In this document: positions 42,682 through 54,230 of the stretch, one piece after another | Position numbering within the stretch: the stretch's first letter is position 1 | Layout of the letters: every line of letters begins with the position of its first letter | Assembly (NCBI GenBank): GCA_025350465.1 | Contig: JANXXU010000052.1 | Location: 176,576-240,575, forward strand | DNA: 64,000 bases | Direction of reading: 5' to 3' | Origin: Alphaproteobacteria bacterium | GTDB lineage: Bacteria > Pseudomonadota > Alphaproteobacteria > Micropepsales > Micropepsaceae | Made by a program: the position numbers and the translations under genes | The notes under the pieces: model-generated | The model's database searches: none | Told to the model about the DNA's origin: nothing | The model's input: the letters and a program-made list of their open reading frames with translations, nothing else

Positions 42682-44192
42682 CGCGTCACGAGGCCGTCCG
42701 CCGTCGCCATCATATGCGTCAGCGTTCTGTCTTCGTGAGCCAAGCGCCACGAGATAAGCTTCTGCGCGTGCTGGAGGACGAGCGGCGCGTAGACGCGATC
42801 GTCGGCGAGGTTGTGAAACTCGTGCGGGTCGGTCTGCAGGTCGAAGAAGAGCGGCGGCAGATTCGCGAAATGCACGTATTTGTAGCGTTTCGAACGAATG
42901 ACGCTGAGATTGCATTCGTCCAGCGTTAGACCCAGAGCGCGCTCCGCCGCGTCGTCGCTGGCGTCGCGGAAATCGAATTCCCAGTGTGCTTCGCTGCGCC
43001 AGGGCGGTGCGATGCCGTCGTTGACGTAGGGCGAGAGCGAACGACCGTCGCATTGCGGTGAGATTGCCGAGCCAAGCGCCTCCAAGATGGTCGGCATGAT
43101 GTCGACGTGTTCGGTAAAGGGCTCTATGCGTGCGCCGCGCGTTGAGTCTGCCGTCGCCCGTGGATCACGGATGATGCACGGCACAGAATAGGAGGCGTCG
43201 AAATAGCCGCCTTTGCCGAGCAACCAGTGGTCGCCGAGTTCCTCGCCATGATCGCTGGTGAAGATGATGAGGGTGGAGTCCCAGAGGCGTTCACGCTTCA
43301 GATGCGCGAACAAGCGCCCCAGATTCTCGTCGACCTCGCTGATCATGCCGAAATAGACGGCGCGCAGCCGGTTGAGTTTTTTCAGGTTACGAGGGCTGCG
43401 TGAAATGCCACGCATCAGTTGAAAGGCGAGGAACGGATGCTGTTGGGCTTCAAGGTCGAAATTCTCGCGCCGGTTTGGCGGCGGCAGGTTTTCTGGATCG
43501 TAGAGTCTGTTCCAAGGCTCTGAGGCAATCCACGGCGGATGCGGGCGCAACAGCGAAAGATGCAAGAGCCAAGGCTCGCTGCGTTTGGCGCTGACGTAGT
43601 CGATCGCCTGATCGACATGCCAATTCGTGTCGTTGTGCTCGGCGCGAATGGCGAAGGGACGGGGATGTGGCGCACCCTCTTCGTAGTCAGGGCCGCCTTC
43701 GCGCATCCATAAGACGAAGCGTTCGTCCGCGGGCAGATCATAGCCCTTGTTCTTGAGGTACTCGCCCCAGGGGCCCGGCCGCTCCATGCCGGTGTGGGCG
43801 ATCGGGGTGATGCCGGGGAGGAGGCCCTCGTACGTATTCAAACGCGGATCGTTGGGCGGCAGATCGCGCGGATCCGGCGTTTGGTCGGTGTAGCCGATGA
43901 GCGCCGGGTCGTAGCCGCGTTTGCGGCTTTCGATCGCCCAGTTGGTGTGGCGGCGATCGAGCGGCGTGCCGTTCATGGCGACGCGATGGTTGTGCTGATA
44001 GAGGCCGGTGTGAAGTGTCGCGCGGCTCGGCGAGCAGGGCGCGGTATTGGCGAAGTGGCGGGTGAACATCACACCTTCGCGCGCAAAGGCATCGAGATGC
44101 GGCGTCTTGACCACCGGATGGGCGAGTGCGGAAAGACAATCGCCGCGCCATTGGTCGGCGGTGATGAAGAGGATGTTTTTGACGGGCGCCAT
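42678..44192 (-). CDS. Sulfatase/phosphonate monoester hydrolase-like protein
   Basis: 504 residues of the alkaline phosphatase superfamily. The N-terminal NILFITADQWRGDCLS contains the metal-binding Asp. CSPSRATLHTG (Cys53 in CxPSR) is the site converted to formylglycine, and FTSDHGEELGDH holds the Asp-His metal ligands. The lack of a signal peptide fits the phosphonate monoester hydrolase/cytosolic sulfatase branch. It needs a formylglycine-generating enzyme, which is not in the window. Substrate specificity cannot be decided from sequence alone. Confidence 0.88.
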   Translation of the reverse strand: MAPVKNILFITADQWRGDCLSALAHPVVKTPHLDAFAREGVMFTRHFANTAPCSPSRATLHTGLYQHNHRVAMNGTPLDRRHTNWAIESRKRGYDPALIGYTDQTPDPRDLPPNDPRLNTYEGLLPGITPIAHTGMERPGPWGEYLKNKGYDLPADERFVLWMREGGPDYEEGAPHPRPFAIRAEHNDTNWHVDQAIDYVSAKRSEPWLLHLSLLRPHPPWIASEPWNRLYDPENLPPPNRRENFDLEAQQHPFLAFQLMRGISRSPRNLKKLNRLRAVYFGMISEVDENLGRLFAHLKRERLWDSTLIIFTSDHGEELGDHWLLGKGGYFDASYSVPCIIRDPRATADSTRGARIEPFTEHVDIMPTILEALGSAISPQCDGRSLSPYVNDGIAPPWRSEAHWEFDFRDASDDAAERALGLTLDECNLSVIRSKRYKYVHFANLPPLFFDLQTDPHEFHNLADDRVYAPLVLQHAQKLISWRLAHEDRTLTHMMATADGLVTR

Positions 44193-44202
44193 GAGCGCCA
44201 GC

Positions 44203-44556
44203 TTAGCGGCTTGCGGCGGCGCGTGAAGGTGGCGCGTTCGAGCCGTCGAAGACCTTAAACTCGTGGGCGATGCAGCCTTCCATCAATGCGTGCCAGACAG
44301 GTTCGGCGATGGCGAAAGGAAATCCCTCGCGCTCGCACGTGGATTGCACCTTGGCGAGGACATCGGCGATGCGCGCTTCGTCGCGGACCGCTGTGCGGTC
44401 CTTCTTGATATGTCCCGCGCGCTCGATATAGGTGAGCCGCTCGGCCAGAAGACGAACGACCGCGCCGTCGATGCGGTCGATCTCGCGTCTTATGTCGAGC
44501 ATGTCGTGGCAGTTTTTGGCCGACAGCCGGCTCGTCTCGGTCCAGGAACTGGTCAT
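44203..44556 (-). CDS. AroQ-type chorismate mutase
   Basis: 117 residues, all helical. DIRREIDRIDGAVVRLLAERLTYIERAGHIKK carries the catalytic Arg and Lys typical of AroQ, followed by DEARIADVLAKVQSTCEREGF and the third helix IAEPVWHALMEGCI. It converts chorismate to prephenate; isochorismate pyruvate-lyase (PchB-like) activity is an alternative within the family. ATG 44556 is preferred because the family sequence begins shortly after. The stop lies ten bases from the sulfatase start on the same strand. Confidence 0.87.
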   Translation of the reverse strand: MTSSWTETSRLSAKNCHDMLDIRREIDRIDGAVVRLLAERLTYIERAGHIKKDRTAVRDEARIADVLAKVQSTCEREGFPFAIAEPVWHALMEGCIAHEFKVFDGSNAPPSRAAASR

Positions 44557-44687
44557 GGGAGGCTCTGGGAGTGGGGCGGGTAGTGAGGTCGATATGGATG
44601 CCATTTCTGCCACGAACAACGCGGCACTTTTGCAGCCAGTTGAACTAGCGCATTGCCATTTCTACATGTATGTTTGCGACAATCTAA

Positions 44688-46069
<1,382 letters not shown>

Positions 46070-46120
46070 AGTTCTCGACGCTGAGCTGCTTTCTCACCTG
46101 CAGCTCTCGGGGAGAATGGT

Positions 46121-47506
46121 GTGGAGCAGCCTTTGGAACGCGCCGAAATTCGGACAGGGTCATGGTCGGACATCGCCTCGAGGCGCTATGCGGCGCCGGC
46201 GGCGATGTTCACGATCGGCATCGGGCTACACGCATTCAACGCGTTCATCGCTTCGACGACGATGCCGAGTGCCGCGATCGAGCTTAGCACCGTGTCGCTT
46301 CTGAGCTGGGCGACGTCGGCCTATCTCGTCGCCTCGATCGTCGGCGGTGCGGCCGCGGCGGCGCTCAAGATGCGGTTCGGTGGGCGCGCGATATTGCTCG
46401 CGTCTTCGCTCGCGTTCATCGCCGGGAGCTTCACCTTCGGTTTCGCACAAAGCGCTTCGATGGTCATCGTCGGTCGCATCCTGCAAGGCGGCGGCGAAGG
46501 CATCGTGATGGCGAGCTGCTACGCCTTGATCCCCGAGATGTTTCCGACATCGCTGGTGCCGCGCATCTTCGCGCTGGAGTCGGTGGCGTGGGTGCTGGCG
46601 GCGCTCGGCGGGCCGGTAATCGCGGGTGCCATCACCGAGTTCGTGTCGTGGCGCCTGGCGGTGACGGTCAGCATTCCGGCCTCAATCGCGTTCATGATCT
46701 TCGTGCCGCTGTGCGTGCCGGCGGGACGCGGCAACGGACGGGCGGTCGCGATCCCGGTCTTGCAGCTCGCTTTGGTGGCTGCCGGCGTGTTCCTGCTGTC
46801 GATCGGCGGGCGATCGAGCTTGGCGATCGTGGCTACCGTCGCAGCGCTGGCGCTGTTCTGGCTTGTCATCCTGGTCGATCGGCGCGGTGCGGTGCGGCTC
46901 TTGCCGTCGCGCGCCTTCGATCCGTCGACGCCGCTCGGCGCCGGGATGCTGTTGGCGCTGCTGATGGCGCTCGCCGAGGCGCCGACCGTCATCTTTGTCG
47001 CCTTCGCCGGACAGAAGATCTGGGCTCTCGGCGTGACCCAATCCGGATTTCTCACAGCGGTGCTGGCGATCTCATGGAGCTTGACCGCGATCGGGGTCGC
47101 GCACATGCCGCGTTGGTCGACTCGGGCGCATGTCTGGCCGGCGCCGTTGATCATGGCGGGCGGGCTCGCACTGCATGTCGTCGGCTTCGCCTCTCAATGG
47201 CTTGCCGTTGTGGTCGCGGGCCAGATGTTGGTCGGGGCCAGCTTTGGCTTCAGCTGGGCTCGTTTATGTCAGCACGTGATGGAAACGGCGCCCGAGGGCC
47301 AGCGCGACTTCGCCGTGGCGGCGATGCCGACGCTGTTGGTCGCCGGCAGCTCGATCGGCGCCGCGCTCGCCGGATCGTTCGCCGCCGCGCTCGGCCTCGA
47401 TGCAACGCGCCCGGCCGGCGAGATCGCGGCAGTGCTCGTGCCGGTGTTCGCCGTCGCTGCGCTCATAGCGCTCGCCACGACGTGGGTTTCGCGCCGCGCT
47501 GCTTGA
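46121..47506 (+). CDS. MFS transporter (drug-efflux-like)
   Basis: 461 residues with about 12-14 hydrophobic helices. The intracellular loop motif is degenerate (LKMRFGGRAILL), followed by GRILQGGGEGIVMASCYALIPEMFP, typical of DHA-type efflux carriers. The GTG at 46121 follows GGGGAGAA. It is 51 bases after the ferredoxin gene and may share its transcript. It probably exports a hydrophobic compound, but the substrate is unknown. Confidence 0.83.
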   Translation: MEQPLERAEIRTGSWSDIASRRYAAPAAMFTIGIGLHAFNAFIASTTMPSAAIELSTVSLLSWATSAYLVASIVGGAAAAALKMRFGGRAILLASSLAFIAGSFTFGFAQSASMVIVGRILQGGGEGIVMASCYALIPEMFPTSLVPRIFALESVAWVLAALGGPVIAGAITEFVSWRLAVTVSIPASIAFMIFVPLCVPAGRGNGRAVAIPVLQLALVAAGVFLLSIGGRSSLAIVATVAALALFWLVILVDRRGAVRLLPSRAFDPSTPLGAGMLLALLMALAEAPTVIFVAFAGQKIWALGVTQSGFLTAVLAISWSLTAIGVAHMPRWSTRAHVWPAPLIMAGGLALHVVGFASQWLAVVVAGQMLVGASFGFSWARLCQHVMETAPEGQRDFAVAAMPTLLVAGSSIGAALAGSFAAALGLDATRPAGEIAAVLVPVFAVAALIALATTWVSRRAA

Positions 47507-47516
47507 ACGCGAGGCG

Positions 47517-49829
47517 CTATGCCGCCACTCGCCCCCTGGTGATCTCCCACACCTTCAGCGGCGTCACAGGCATGTCGATGTGGGTGACGCCGTAGGGCCG
47601 CAGCGCATCGATCACCGCGTTGACGAAGGCCGGCGCGGCGCCGACGGTGCCGGCTTCGCCGCAGCCTTTGACGCCGAGCGGATTGGTGGTGCAGCGCACC
47701 TCATTCGTCTTGAACGACATCTTCGGCATGTTGTCGGCGCGCGGCATCCAATAATCCATGAAGGATCCGGTGATGAGCTGGCCCGATTGCGGATCGTATT
47801 GGCCGTGTTCGCCCATCGCCTGGCCGAGGCCCTGGACGACGCCGCCGTGGACTTGGCCCTCAACCAGCATCGGATTCACGACGACGCCAAAGTCGTCGAC
47901 GACGGTGTAGCGGGTGATTTCGCTGGCGCCGGTTTCGGGATCGATTTCGATTTCGCAGATGTGACAGCCGTTCGGCCAGGTGTTCGCTTGGTGCTTGAAC
48001 TCGCCGTCGGCAGCGAGGCCTTCGGCGCCCACGGTGTTTGCTTGGGTCTTGGCGATCCGCGCAACCTCGAAAAGGCCGATCACGCGATCAGTGCCGGCGA
48101 TGCGGAACTTGCCTTCGGCATATTCGATGTCACTGCTTGCGGCTTCGAGTTCGTTAGCGGCCAGCGCCTTGCCCTTCTCGATGATGTCGGTGACCGCCAC
48201 GCCGATCGCGCCGCCCGCCATCATCAATGAGCGTGACCCACCCGTGCCGCCGCCGGCGCGGATCGCATCGGAATCGCCGGAGGTCACCTTGACGATATCG
48301 ATCGGGACGCCGAGGCGATCGGCGACGAGTTGCGCATACGCGGTTTCGTGGCCTTGGCCGTTCGATTGCGTGCCGGCGATAACGTGCACCTCGCCGTCGG
48401 CGCGCACTTCGACATGCGTCATCTCGAATCCCGCCGCCGTGCGCTCGACGTAATAGGACATGCCGATGCCGGCGATGCGACCGCGCGCGCGAGCGGATTT
48501 GCGTCGCGCGTCGAAGCCGGACCAATCGGCCTGCTTCGTCGCGTCCTCGAGGTTCTTGGCGAAGGCGCCGCTGTCGATCGTGCCGGCGACAGGAAATTTG
48601 AACGGCATCTGATCGGGGCGGATGAAGTTTTTCAGGCGCAATTCGGCCGGGGAGATTTTGAGTTCGTGCGCGGCTTGGTCCATCAGCCGCTCGATCACGT
48701 AAGCCGATTCCGGACGGCCGGCACCGCGATAAGCGTCCACGGGCACGGTGTTTGTGAAGACGCATTTTGTTGCCTGGTGAACAGCAGGGACGGCATAGAC
48801 GCCGACCTGCATGCCGCCCGCGGCCATCGTCGAAATGAACGGCGCGAATTGGGAGAGATAAGCGCCGAGATTTGCGATCGTTTCAACGCGCACCGCGGTG
48901 ACCTTGTGATCCTTGTCGAGCGCGATCGCGGCGTTGGTGACGTTGTCGCGGCCTTGGGTGTCGGTGAGAAACGACTCGGCGCGATCGGCCGTCCATTTCA
49001 CGGGGCGTCCCAGCGCCTTTGCCGCGAACAGCACGAGTGGATACTCAGGATAGACGAACGATTTCATGCCGAAGCCGCCGCCGACTTCTTTCGTAACCAC
49101 ACGCAGATTCTTGTCTTCGATCTTGAGAATCTGTTTGGCGATAATGGCGCGCATGCCGTGCACGCCTTGGCTGCCGGTGTGCAGCGTGTATTTGCCGGTC
49201 GGCTTGTCGAACTGGCCGACCGCGGCGCGGGGCTCCATCGCATTGACGACGATGCGCTGGTTGACGATGCGCAGCGAGGTCTTGTGCGCGGCCGCGGCGA
49301 AGGCTTTGTCGACCGCGGCTTTGTCGCCCAGCTCATGCTCGAGCGCGACGTTCGACTTGGCGCCTTCGTGCAGCGGCGGCGCGGTGAGCGCACCTTCCGT
49401 ATCGACGACGACGGGGAGTTCTTCGTAGTCGACTTGAATGAGCTCGGCCGCGTCGCGGGCTTGCGCCGCCGTTTCGGCGACGACCATCGCCACCGGATCG
49501 CCAACGTGGCGGACCCGGCCTTTGGCCAGCGCCGGGCGCGGCGGGTAGAACATCGGCGTGCCGTCCTTGTTCGGCAGCAACGCGGCACAAGGGACGTTGC
49601 CCAGGCCTGCCGCCTCGATATCCTTGTTGGTGTAGACCGCGATCACGCCCGGCGCTTCGCGCGCGGCAAGCGTGTCGATCGCGCCGAGCTTGGCGTGCGC
49701 ATGGGGGCTGCGCAGCACTGCGGCGTAGGCCGTGCCGGGGAAATGGAAGTCGTCCGTGTACTGACCGGTTCCGGTGACCAAGCGGTTGTCTTCAAGACGG
49801 CGAACGGATTGTCCTGCACCGAATTTCAT
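47517..49829 (-). CDS. Molybdenum hydroxylase large subunit (CoxL-like, form II)
   Basis: 770 residues of the xanthine oxidase/aldehyde oxidase family. The N-terminal MKFGAGQSVRRLEDNRLVTG is typical of CoxL-like subunits. The active-site loop VDAYRGAGRPES is the form II type, without the Cys of true CO dehydrogenase (AYRCSFR). KGCGEAGTVGA contains the catalytic Glu. ATG 49829 has GAGGAC upstream. The medium FAD and small 2Fe-2S subunits are not nearby, so it must pair with partners encoded elsewhere or act with unusual electron acceptors. It lies downstream of a class II aldolase gene. Confidence 0.9.
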   Translation of the reverse strand: MKFGAGQSVRRLEDNRLVTGTGQYTDDFHFPGTAYAAVLRSPHAHAKLGAIDTLAAREAPGVIAVYTNKDIEAAGLGNVPCAALLPNKDGTPMFYPPRPALAKGRVRHVGDPVAMVVAETAAQARDAAELIQVDYEELPVVVDTEGALTAPPLHEGAKSNVALEHELGDKAAVDKAFAAAAHKTSLRIVNQRIVVNAMEPRAAVGQFDKPTGKYTLHTGSQGVHGMRAIIAKQILKIEDKNLRVVTKEVGGGFGMKSFVYPEYPLVLFAAKALGRPVKWTADRAESFLTDTQGRDNVTNAAIALDKDHKVTAVRVETIANLGAYLSQFAPFISTMAAGGMQVGVYAVPAVHQATKCVFTNTVPVDAYRGAGRPESAYVIERLMDQAAHELKISPAELRLKNFIRPDQMPFKFPVAGTIDSGAFAKNLEDATKQADWSGFDARRKSARARGRIAGIGMSYYVERTAAGFEMTHVEVRADGEVHVIAGTQSNGQGHETAYAQLVADRLGVPIDIVKVTSGDSDAIRAGGGTGGSRSLMMAGGAIGVAVTDIIEKGKALAANELEAASSDIEYAEGKFRIAGTDRVIGLFEVARIAKTQANTVGAEGLAADGEFKHQANTWPNGCHICEIEIDPETGASEITRYTVVDDFGVVVNPMLVEGQVHGGVVQGLGQAMGEHGQYDPQSGQLITGSFMDYWMPRADNMPKMSFKTNEVRCTTNPLGVKGCGEAGTVGAAPAFVNAVIDALRPYGVTHIDMPVTPLKVWEITRGRVAA

Positions 49830-49860
49830 TTGACTGTCCTCATTGCCTGAATTCTTTGCT

Positions 49861-49945
49861 GTCATGGTCGGCGAAGGCCGACCATCCACGACTAGTTCTT
49901 TCCGGAGAAGGAAGTCGTGGATGGTCCGCCTGCGCGGACCGTGAC
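49861..49945. repeat. BIME-like pair of palindromes
   Basis: Two 32-base units, 49861-49892 and 49914-49945, are imperfect inverted copies. The outer parts (GTCATGG/CCGTGAC and ATCCACGAC/GTCGTGGAT) match, and each has an inner hairpin (GGTCGGC-GAAG-GCCGACC; GGTCCGC-CTGC-GCGGACC). This is a REP/BIME-type element between the aldolase stop and the CoxL-like start on the transcribed strand. Confidence 0.82.
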
Positions 49946-49956
49946 AACGGCGGGAA

Positions 49957-50727
49957 TTAGTTCCGGTAACTAGGGTCCTTGCGGTCGAGCGTGCGCAGAA
50001 GACCCGGCCAGGCCATGTTTCCGATCAGGCCGTCGAAGGCCATGCCGCCTTGGCTGGCCGTCTTCTCGTCGACACCTTGATGCGTCGGATTGATCTTCGA
50101 GCCGCCGGCGAGCGCGCGTACCTGGATCGTGCAGGCGCGCTCAAGATAATAGAGGCGCAAGAACGCATCGGCGCAGGTCTTGCCGACCGTCAGCGTGCCG
50201 TGATTGCGCAGGATCATGAGGTGCTTGGTGCCCATGTCCTTGATCAGCCGCCCGCGCTCATCGAGGTCCAGCGCGACGCCTTCGTAGTCGTGATAAGCGA
50301 CGTCGTCGTAGACCAGCATCGCGTGCTGGCTCATCGGCAAGAAGCCTTGCTCCTGGCATGAGACGGCCACGCCGTCGGCTGTGTGGACGTGGATCACGGT
50401 GTGGGCGTCTTCGCGCGCGCCGTGGATCGCCGAGTGAATCGTGAAGCCCGCCGGGTTCACCGGGTAGGGGTTCTCCATCACCTTGTTCCCTTGGATGTCG
50501 ATCTTCACCAGGTTCGACGCCGCGATTTCGTCGAACATCAAGCCATAGGGATTGATCAAGAAATGATGCTCGGGCCCGGGCACGCGCGCGGTGATGTGGG
50601 TGAAGATCATGTCTGCCCAGCCGTGATGCGCGACGAGGCGGTAGGTGGCGGCGAGATCGGTTCTGATCTGCCATTCTTCCTTCGAAACTTGGTCGCGGAC
50701 CGAAGGCGTCTTTAGGGCGGCGGACAT
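49957..50727 (-). CDS. Class II aldolase/adducin-family protein
   Basis: 256 residues. HITARVPGPEHHFLINPYGLMFDEI, HVHTADGVAVSCQE (metal-binding HxH) and LRNHGTLTVGKT (third His) are the zinc-binding features of the class II aldolase/adducin fold (fuculose-phosphate aldolase relatives). Many such proteins of unclear substrate occur beside dehydrogenase genes. The CoxL-like gene follows on the same strand after a palindromic repeat. Confidence 0.87.
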   Translation of the reverse strand: MSAALKTPSVRDQVSKEEWQIRTDLAATYRLVAHHGWADMIFTHITARVPGPEHHFLINPYGLMFDEIAASNLVKIDIQGNKVMENPYPVNPAGFTIHSAIHGAREDAHTVIHVHTADGVAVSCQEQGFLPMSQHAMLVYDDVAYHDYEGVALDLDERGRLIKDMGTKHLMILRNHGTLTVGKTCADAFLRLYYLERACTIQVRALAGGSKINPTHQGVDEKTASQGGMAFDGLIGNMAWPGLLRTLDRKDPSYRN

Positions 50728-50795
50728 GGGCTACTCTCCAATGGCTTGCGTGCGCAAAGAGTGCGTCCGCGCTCAGGCCGCTGTCAAATGACGGT

Positions 50796-52304
50796 TCAAC
50801 AATCGCGTTTGGTCAATACGCGGCCCACTGCCTCGCGCCAACCCGCGTAACGGGCGTCGCGTTCGTCGGTTCCGATCTTGGGTTCGAAGCGGCGTTCGCA
50901 GCGCCATCGCGCGGCGACTTCGTCAAGGGACGCGTAGAGTCCGGCACCAAGTCCGGCGAGGTAGGCTGCACCCAACGCGGTCGTTTCCACAACCTCCGGC
51001 CGTTCAATCGGGCGCCCCGTCAAGTCCGCGAGCCACTGACAAAAGAGATCGTTGACGACCATGCCGCCGTCGACACGCAACGCGCTCGGGCTACCTAAGC
51101 CGGCGGCGCTCATGTCGGCCGCCATCGCTTCGAGCAGGTCGCGCGTTTGGAAGCACACGGATTCAAGTCCGGCCTTGGCAATTTCCGCGTGGCCTGAGTC
51201 GCGTGTCAGCCCGATGATCGCGCCGCGGGCATCGGGGTCCCAATACGGTGCGCCGAGACCGACGAAAGCCGGCACGACATAAACGCGCGAGCGTGGATCG
51301 GCTTTGAGTGCAAGGTCTGCGCTGTCGGCGGAATTCTTGAACAACTTCAGCCCGTCGCGCAACCATTGGATGGTCGCGCCGGCCATGAAGATCGAGCCTT
51401 CGAGTGCGTAGGTGCGTTTGCCGTTCTGCGAGTAAGCGATGGTTGCAAGCAAGCGATTGCGCGATGGCGCGAGTGCCGGGCCGGTATTCACAAGCGCGAA
51501 GCAGCCCGTGCCGTAGGTCGATTTCATCAGACCTTGCTTGACACAGGCTTGCCCGACGCTGGCGGCTTGCTGATCGCCGGCGACGCCGGCAATCGGAATC
51601 TTCGCGCCGAACAGATCGGCGTCGGTCTCTCCGAAGATCGCCGCGGAGTCATGGACCTGCGGAAGGAGGCTTTGCGGTATGTCGAGCCAATCGAGGATTT
51701 CGCCGTCCCAGCGACCGCGTCCGATGTCGTAGAGCAAGGTGCGCGACGCATTCGTCGCGTCGGTCGCATGAACGCGGCCGCCGGTGAGGCGATAGATCAA
51801 CCAAGAGTCGATCGTGCCGAAGGCAAGCTCGCCCTTTGCGGCGCGCGCCCGCGCACTGGGTACATTGTCGAGGAGCCACGCGAGCTTCGTCCCCGAGAAA
51901 TAGGGATCGAGCAAGAGGCCGGTCTTGGCTGTGATTTCCGGCTCGCGGCCTTCGCCTTTCAGTTTCGCGCAAAGGCCAGCGGTGCGCCGGTCCTGCCAGA
52001 CGATCGCATGAAGCAGCGGCTTACCGGTTTTGCGATCCCAGAGCAGCGTGGTTTCACGCTGGTTAGTGATGCCGACGGCGGCGACATGGCTCGCCTGTGT
52101 CCCGGACAGCGCCTCCTTTGTAACCTTCAGGGTCGCCTGCCAGATCTCCTCCGCGTCGTGCTCGACCCAGCCATCTTGCGGATAGAATTGGCGGTGCTCG
52201 GTCTGGGCCGTTTTCAGCGGCTTGCCGGCTAGGTCGAACAGGATGGCGCGGGTCGAGGTCGTGCCTTGGTCAATGGCGAGGATCAATTGGCCCTTGTGCG
52301 GCAT
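50796..52304 (-). CDS. glpK: Glycerol kinase
   Basis: 502 residues, the usual length. [17 protein letters not shown] is the N-terminal phosphate loop, [10 protein letters not shown] and [20 protein letters not shown] bind glycerol, and the C-terminal FGGY signature region includes [18 protein letters not shown] and [19 protein letters not shown]. It phosphorylates glycerol to sn-glycerol 3-phosphate. No glpF, glpD or glpR is adjacent. The start ATG 52304 opens directly on the family sequence. Confidence 0.95.
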   Translation of the reverse strand: MPHKGQLILAIDQGTTSTRAILFDLAGKPLKTAQTEHRQFYPQDGWVEHDAEEIWQATLKVTKEALSGTQASHVAAVGITNQRETTLLWDRKTGKPLLHAIVWQDRRTAGLCAKLKGEGREPEITAKTGLLLDPYFSGTKLAWLLDNVPSARARAAKGELAFGTIDSWLIYRLTGGRVHATDATNASRTLLYDIGRGRWDGEILDWLDIPQSLLPQVHDSAAIFGETDADLFGAKIPIAGVAGDQQAASVGQACVKQGLMKSTYGTGCFALVNTGPALAPSRNRLLATIAYSQNGKRTYALEGSIFMAGATIQWLRDGLKLFKNSADSADLALKADPRSRVYVVPAFVGLGAPYWDPDARGAIIGLTRDSGHAEIAKAGLESVCFQTRDLLEAMAADMSAAGLGSPSALRVDGGMVVNDLFCQWLADLTGRPIERPEVVETTALGAAYLAGLGAGLYASLDEVAARWRCERRFEPKIGTDERDARYAGWREAVGRVLTKRDC

Positions 52305-52387
52305 TGCAGGCGGTCCCCAAATTTGGCGGCTCGCGGGGATGTTAGCGGCATTTGTGTACCGGCCGCGAGGGGTTGACGAAGAGAGAG

Positions 52388-53416
52388 GTGGAAACGGGCG
52401 CGGCGGCTGATAAGTTCATTGTTCCCATGCTCGATCCGTTTGGCCGCAAGATCAGTTACCTCCGCGTGTCGGTCACCGACCGCTGCGACTTCCGTTGCGT
52501 GTACTGCATGACGGAAGACATGACGTTCTTGCCGAAGAAGGACCTGCTGTCGCTCGAAGAGCTGGACCGGATGTGTTCGGCCTTTGTGGCGAAGGGCGTG
52601 CGTAAGCTGCGTCTCACGGGCGGCGAGCCCTTGGTGCGGCGCGACGTGATGAAGCTGGTGCGCGGCCTGGGGCGGCATCTGCGCTCGGGCGCGCTCGATG
52701 AATTGACGCTGACCACCAACGGCAGTCAGCTCGCGCGGTTTGCGGGCGAATTGGTCGACGCCGGGATCAAACGGATCAATGTGTCGGTCGACACGCTGGA
52801 CGCCGCGAAATTTGGGACGATCACCCGGTGGGGAAAACTTGATCAGGTTCTTGGCGGCATCGAAGCGGCGCGAGAGGCGGGGCTGAAGATCAAGATCAAC
52901 ACCGTGGCGCTGCGTGGCATCAACGAAGACGAAATCGAGACACTTATGATCTGGGCGCACGAGCGCGACATGGACCTGACGCTCATCGAAACGATGCCGA
53001 TGGGCGAGATCGACGGCGACCGGACCGATCAATATTTGCCGCTCTCGGTCGTGCGCGCGCGCCTGGCGAAACATTATTCGTTGGACGAGATCGACTATCG
53101 CACCGGCGGGCCGGCGCGCTACGTGCGGGTTGCGGAGACCGGCGGCAAGCTCGGTTTCATCACACCGTTGACGCATAATTTCTGCGAGAGCTGCAACCGG
53201 GTGCGCCTGACCTGCACGGGCACTCTTTATATGTGCCTCGGCCAGGACGACGCAGCCGATCTTCGAGTACCGTTGCGGGCGAGTGCCGATGATGGGCTGC
53301 TACATTCGGCGATCGAGGAAGCGATCTCGCGCAAACCCAAGGGGCACGACTTCATCATCGACCGGCGCCATCAAAAGCCGGCCGTCGCCCGCCACATGTC
53401 GATGACCGGCGGCTGA
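52388..53416 (+). CDS. moaA: MoaA, GTP 3',8-cyclase
   Basis: About 342 residues. [16 protein letters not shown] supplies the first 4Fe-4S cluster (CxxxCxxC), [13 protein letters not shown] the SAM-binding GGEP, and [15 protein letters not shown] plus a later Cys the second cluster that binds GTP. It catalyses the first step of molybdenum cofactor synthesis, which the nearby CoxL-like enzyme would need. The start is uncertain: GTG 52388, or ATG 52427, which lacks a Shine-Dalgarno. MLDPFGR is normally internal in relatives. It is coupled to nadK (TGATG overlap). Confidence 0.93.
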   Translation: METGAAADKFIVPMLDPFGRKISYLRVSVTDRCDFRCVYCMTEDMTFLPKKDLLSLEELDRMCSAFVAKGVRKLRLTGGEPLVRRDVMKLVRGLGRHLRSGALDELTLTTNGSQLARFAGELVDAGIKRINVSVDTLDAAKFGTITRWGKLDQVLGGIEAAREAGLKIKINTVALRGINEDEIETLMIWAHERDMDLTLIETMPMGEIDGDRTDQYLPLSVVRARLAKHYSLDEIDYRTGGPARYVRVAETGGKLGFITPLTHNFCESCNRVRLTCTGTLYMCLGQDDAADLRVPLRASADDGLLHSAIEEAISRKPKGHDFIIDRRHQKPAVARHMSMTGG

Positions 53417-54192
53417 TGCGCTTTTCCAAGCCTTTGTTCACCGCATCGAATGTGCCGGAGGCGCAGGCGGGCTTGCGCGAACTCACCAAGCGCTACGGCA
53501 ACGCCAAGACGGACGCCGACGTCATCGTGGCGCTCGGCGGCGACGGCTTCATGCTGCAGACCTTGCACAAATACGGGCGCAAAGGCGTTCCAATCTTCGG
53601 GATGAATCGCGGCTCGGTCGGATTCTTGATGAACGAATATTCGTCGAACGATCTGATCGAACGGCTCGACCTGACGCAATCCCAGGAGCTCTATCCGCTG
53701 CGCATGAAGGCAAAGACGGCAAAGGGCAAAGCCCAGGTCGCGCACGCCTTCAACGAAGTCAGTTTGTTGCGCGAGACGCGGCAGGCGGCGAAGCTGCGCA
53801 TTTCGATCGACGGGCGGGTGCGGCTCGAGGAATTGATCTGCGACGGCGCGCTGCTCTCCACCGCCGCCGGATCGACCGCTTATAATTTATCGGCGCACGG
53901 ACCGATCCTGCCGATCGATGCCCCGTTGTTGGCGCTGACGCCGATCAGCGCTTTCCGCCCGCGGCGCTGGCGGGGCGCCCTGCTGCCGCGGCGCTGCGAG
54001 GTGGTGTTCGAGATCCTGGAGGCCGACAAGCGCCCGGTCAGCGCCGTCGCCGATCACATCGAAGTGCGCGAAGTCGTCAGCGTCACGGTCGCCGAAGACG
54101 CCAGCATGTCGGTCACCATGCTATTCGATCCCGACCGCTCGCTCGAAGAGCGCATCCTCGCCGAGCAATTCGTCGTCGACGCGCAGGGGTAG
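53416..54192 (+). CDS. nadK: NAD kinase
   Basis: 258 residues. [13 protein letters not shown] is the GGDG catalytic motif, [15 protein letters not shown] the NRGxxGFL motif, and [18 protein letters not shown] the substrate loop typical of NadK. The enzyme makes NADP+ from NAD+ and ATP. The start shares one base with the moaA stop. The pairing with moaA is probably positional rather than functional. Confidence 0.94.
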   Translation: MRFSKPLFTASNVPEAQAGLRELTKRYGNAKTDADVIVALGGDGFMLQTLHKYGRKGVPIFGMNRGSVGFLMNEYSSNDLIERLDLTQSQELYPLRMKAKTAKGKAQVAHAFNEVSLLRETRQAAKLRISIDGRVRLEELICDGALLSTAAGSTAYNLSAHGPILPIDAPLLALTPISAFRPRRWRGALLPRRCEVVFEILEADKRPVSAVADHIEVREVVSVTVAEDASMSVTMLFDPDRSLEERILAEQFVVDAQG

Positions 54193-54230
54193 TTCACCCC
54201 CGGACTTACGCATCCCGCATCTCGATTTGG

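Noticed and set aside
47517..49829. True carbon monoxide dehydrogenase large subunit
   Set aside because: The active-site loop is AYRGAGR rather than the Cys-containing AYRCSFR and the other two subunits are absent.
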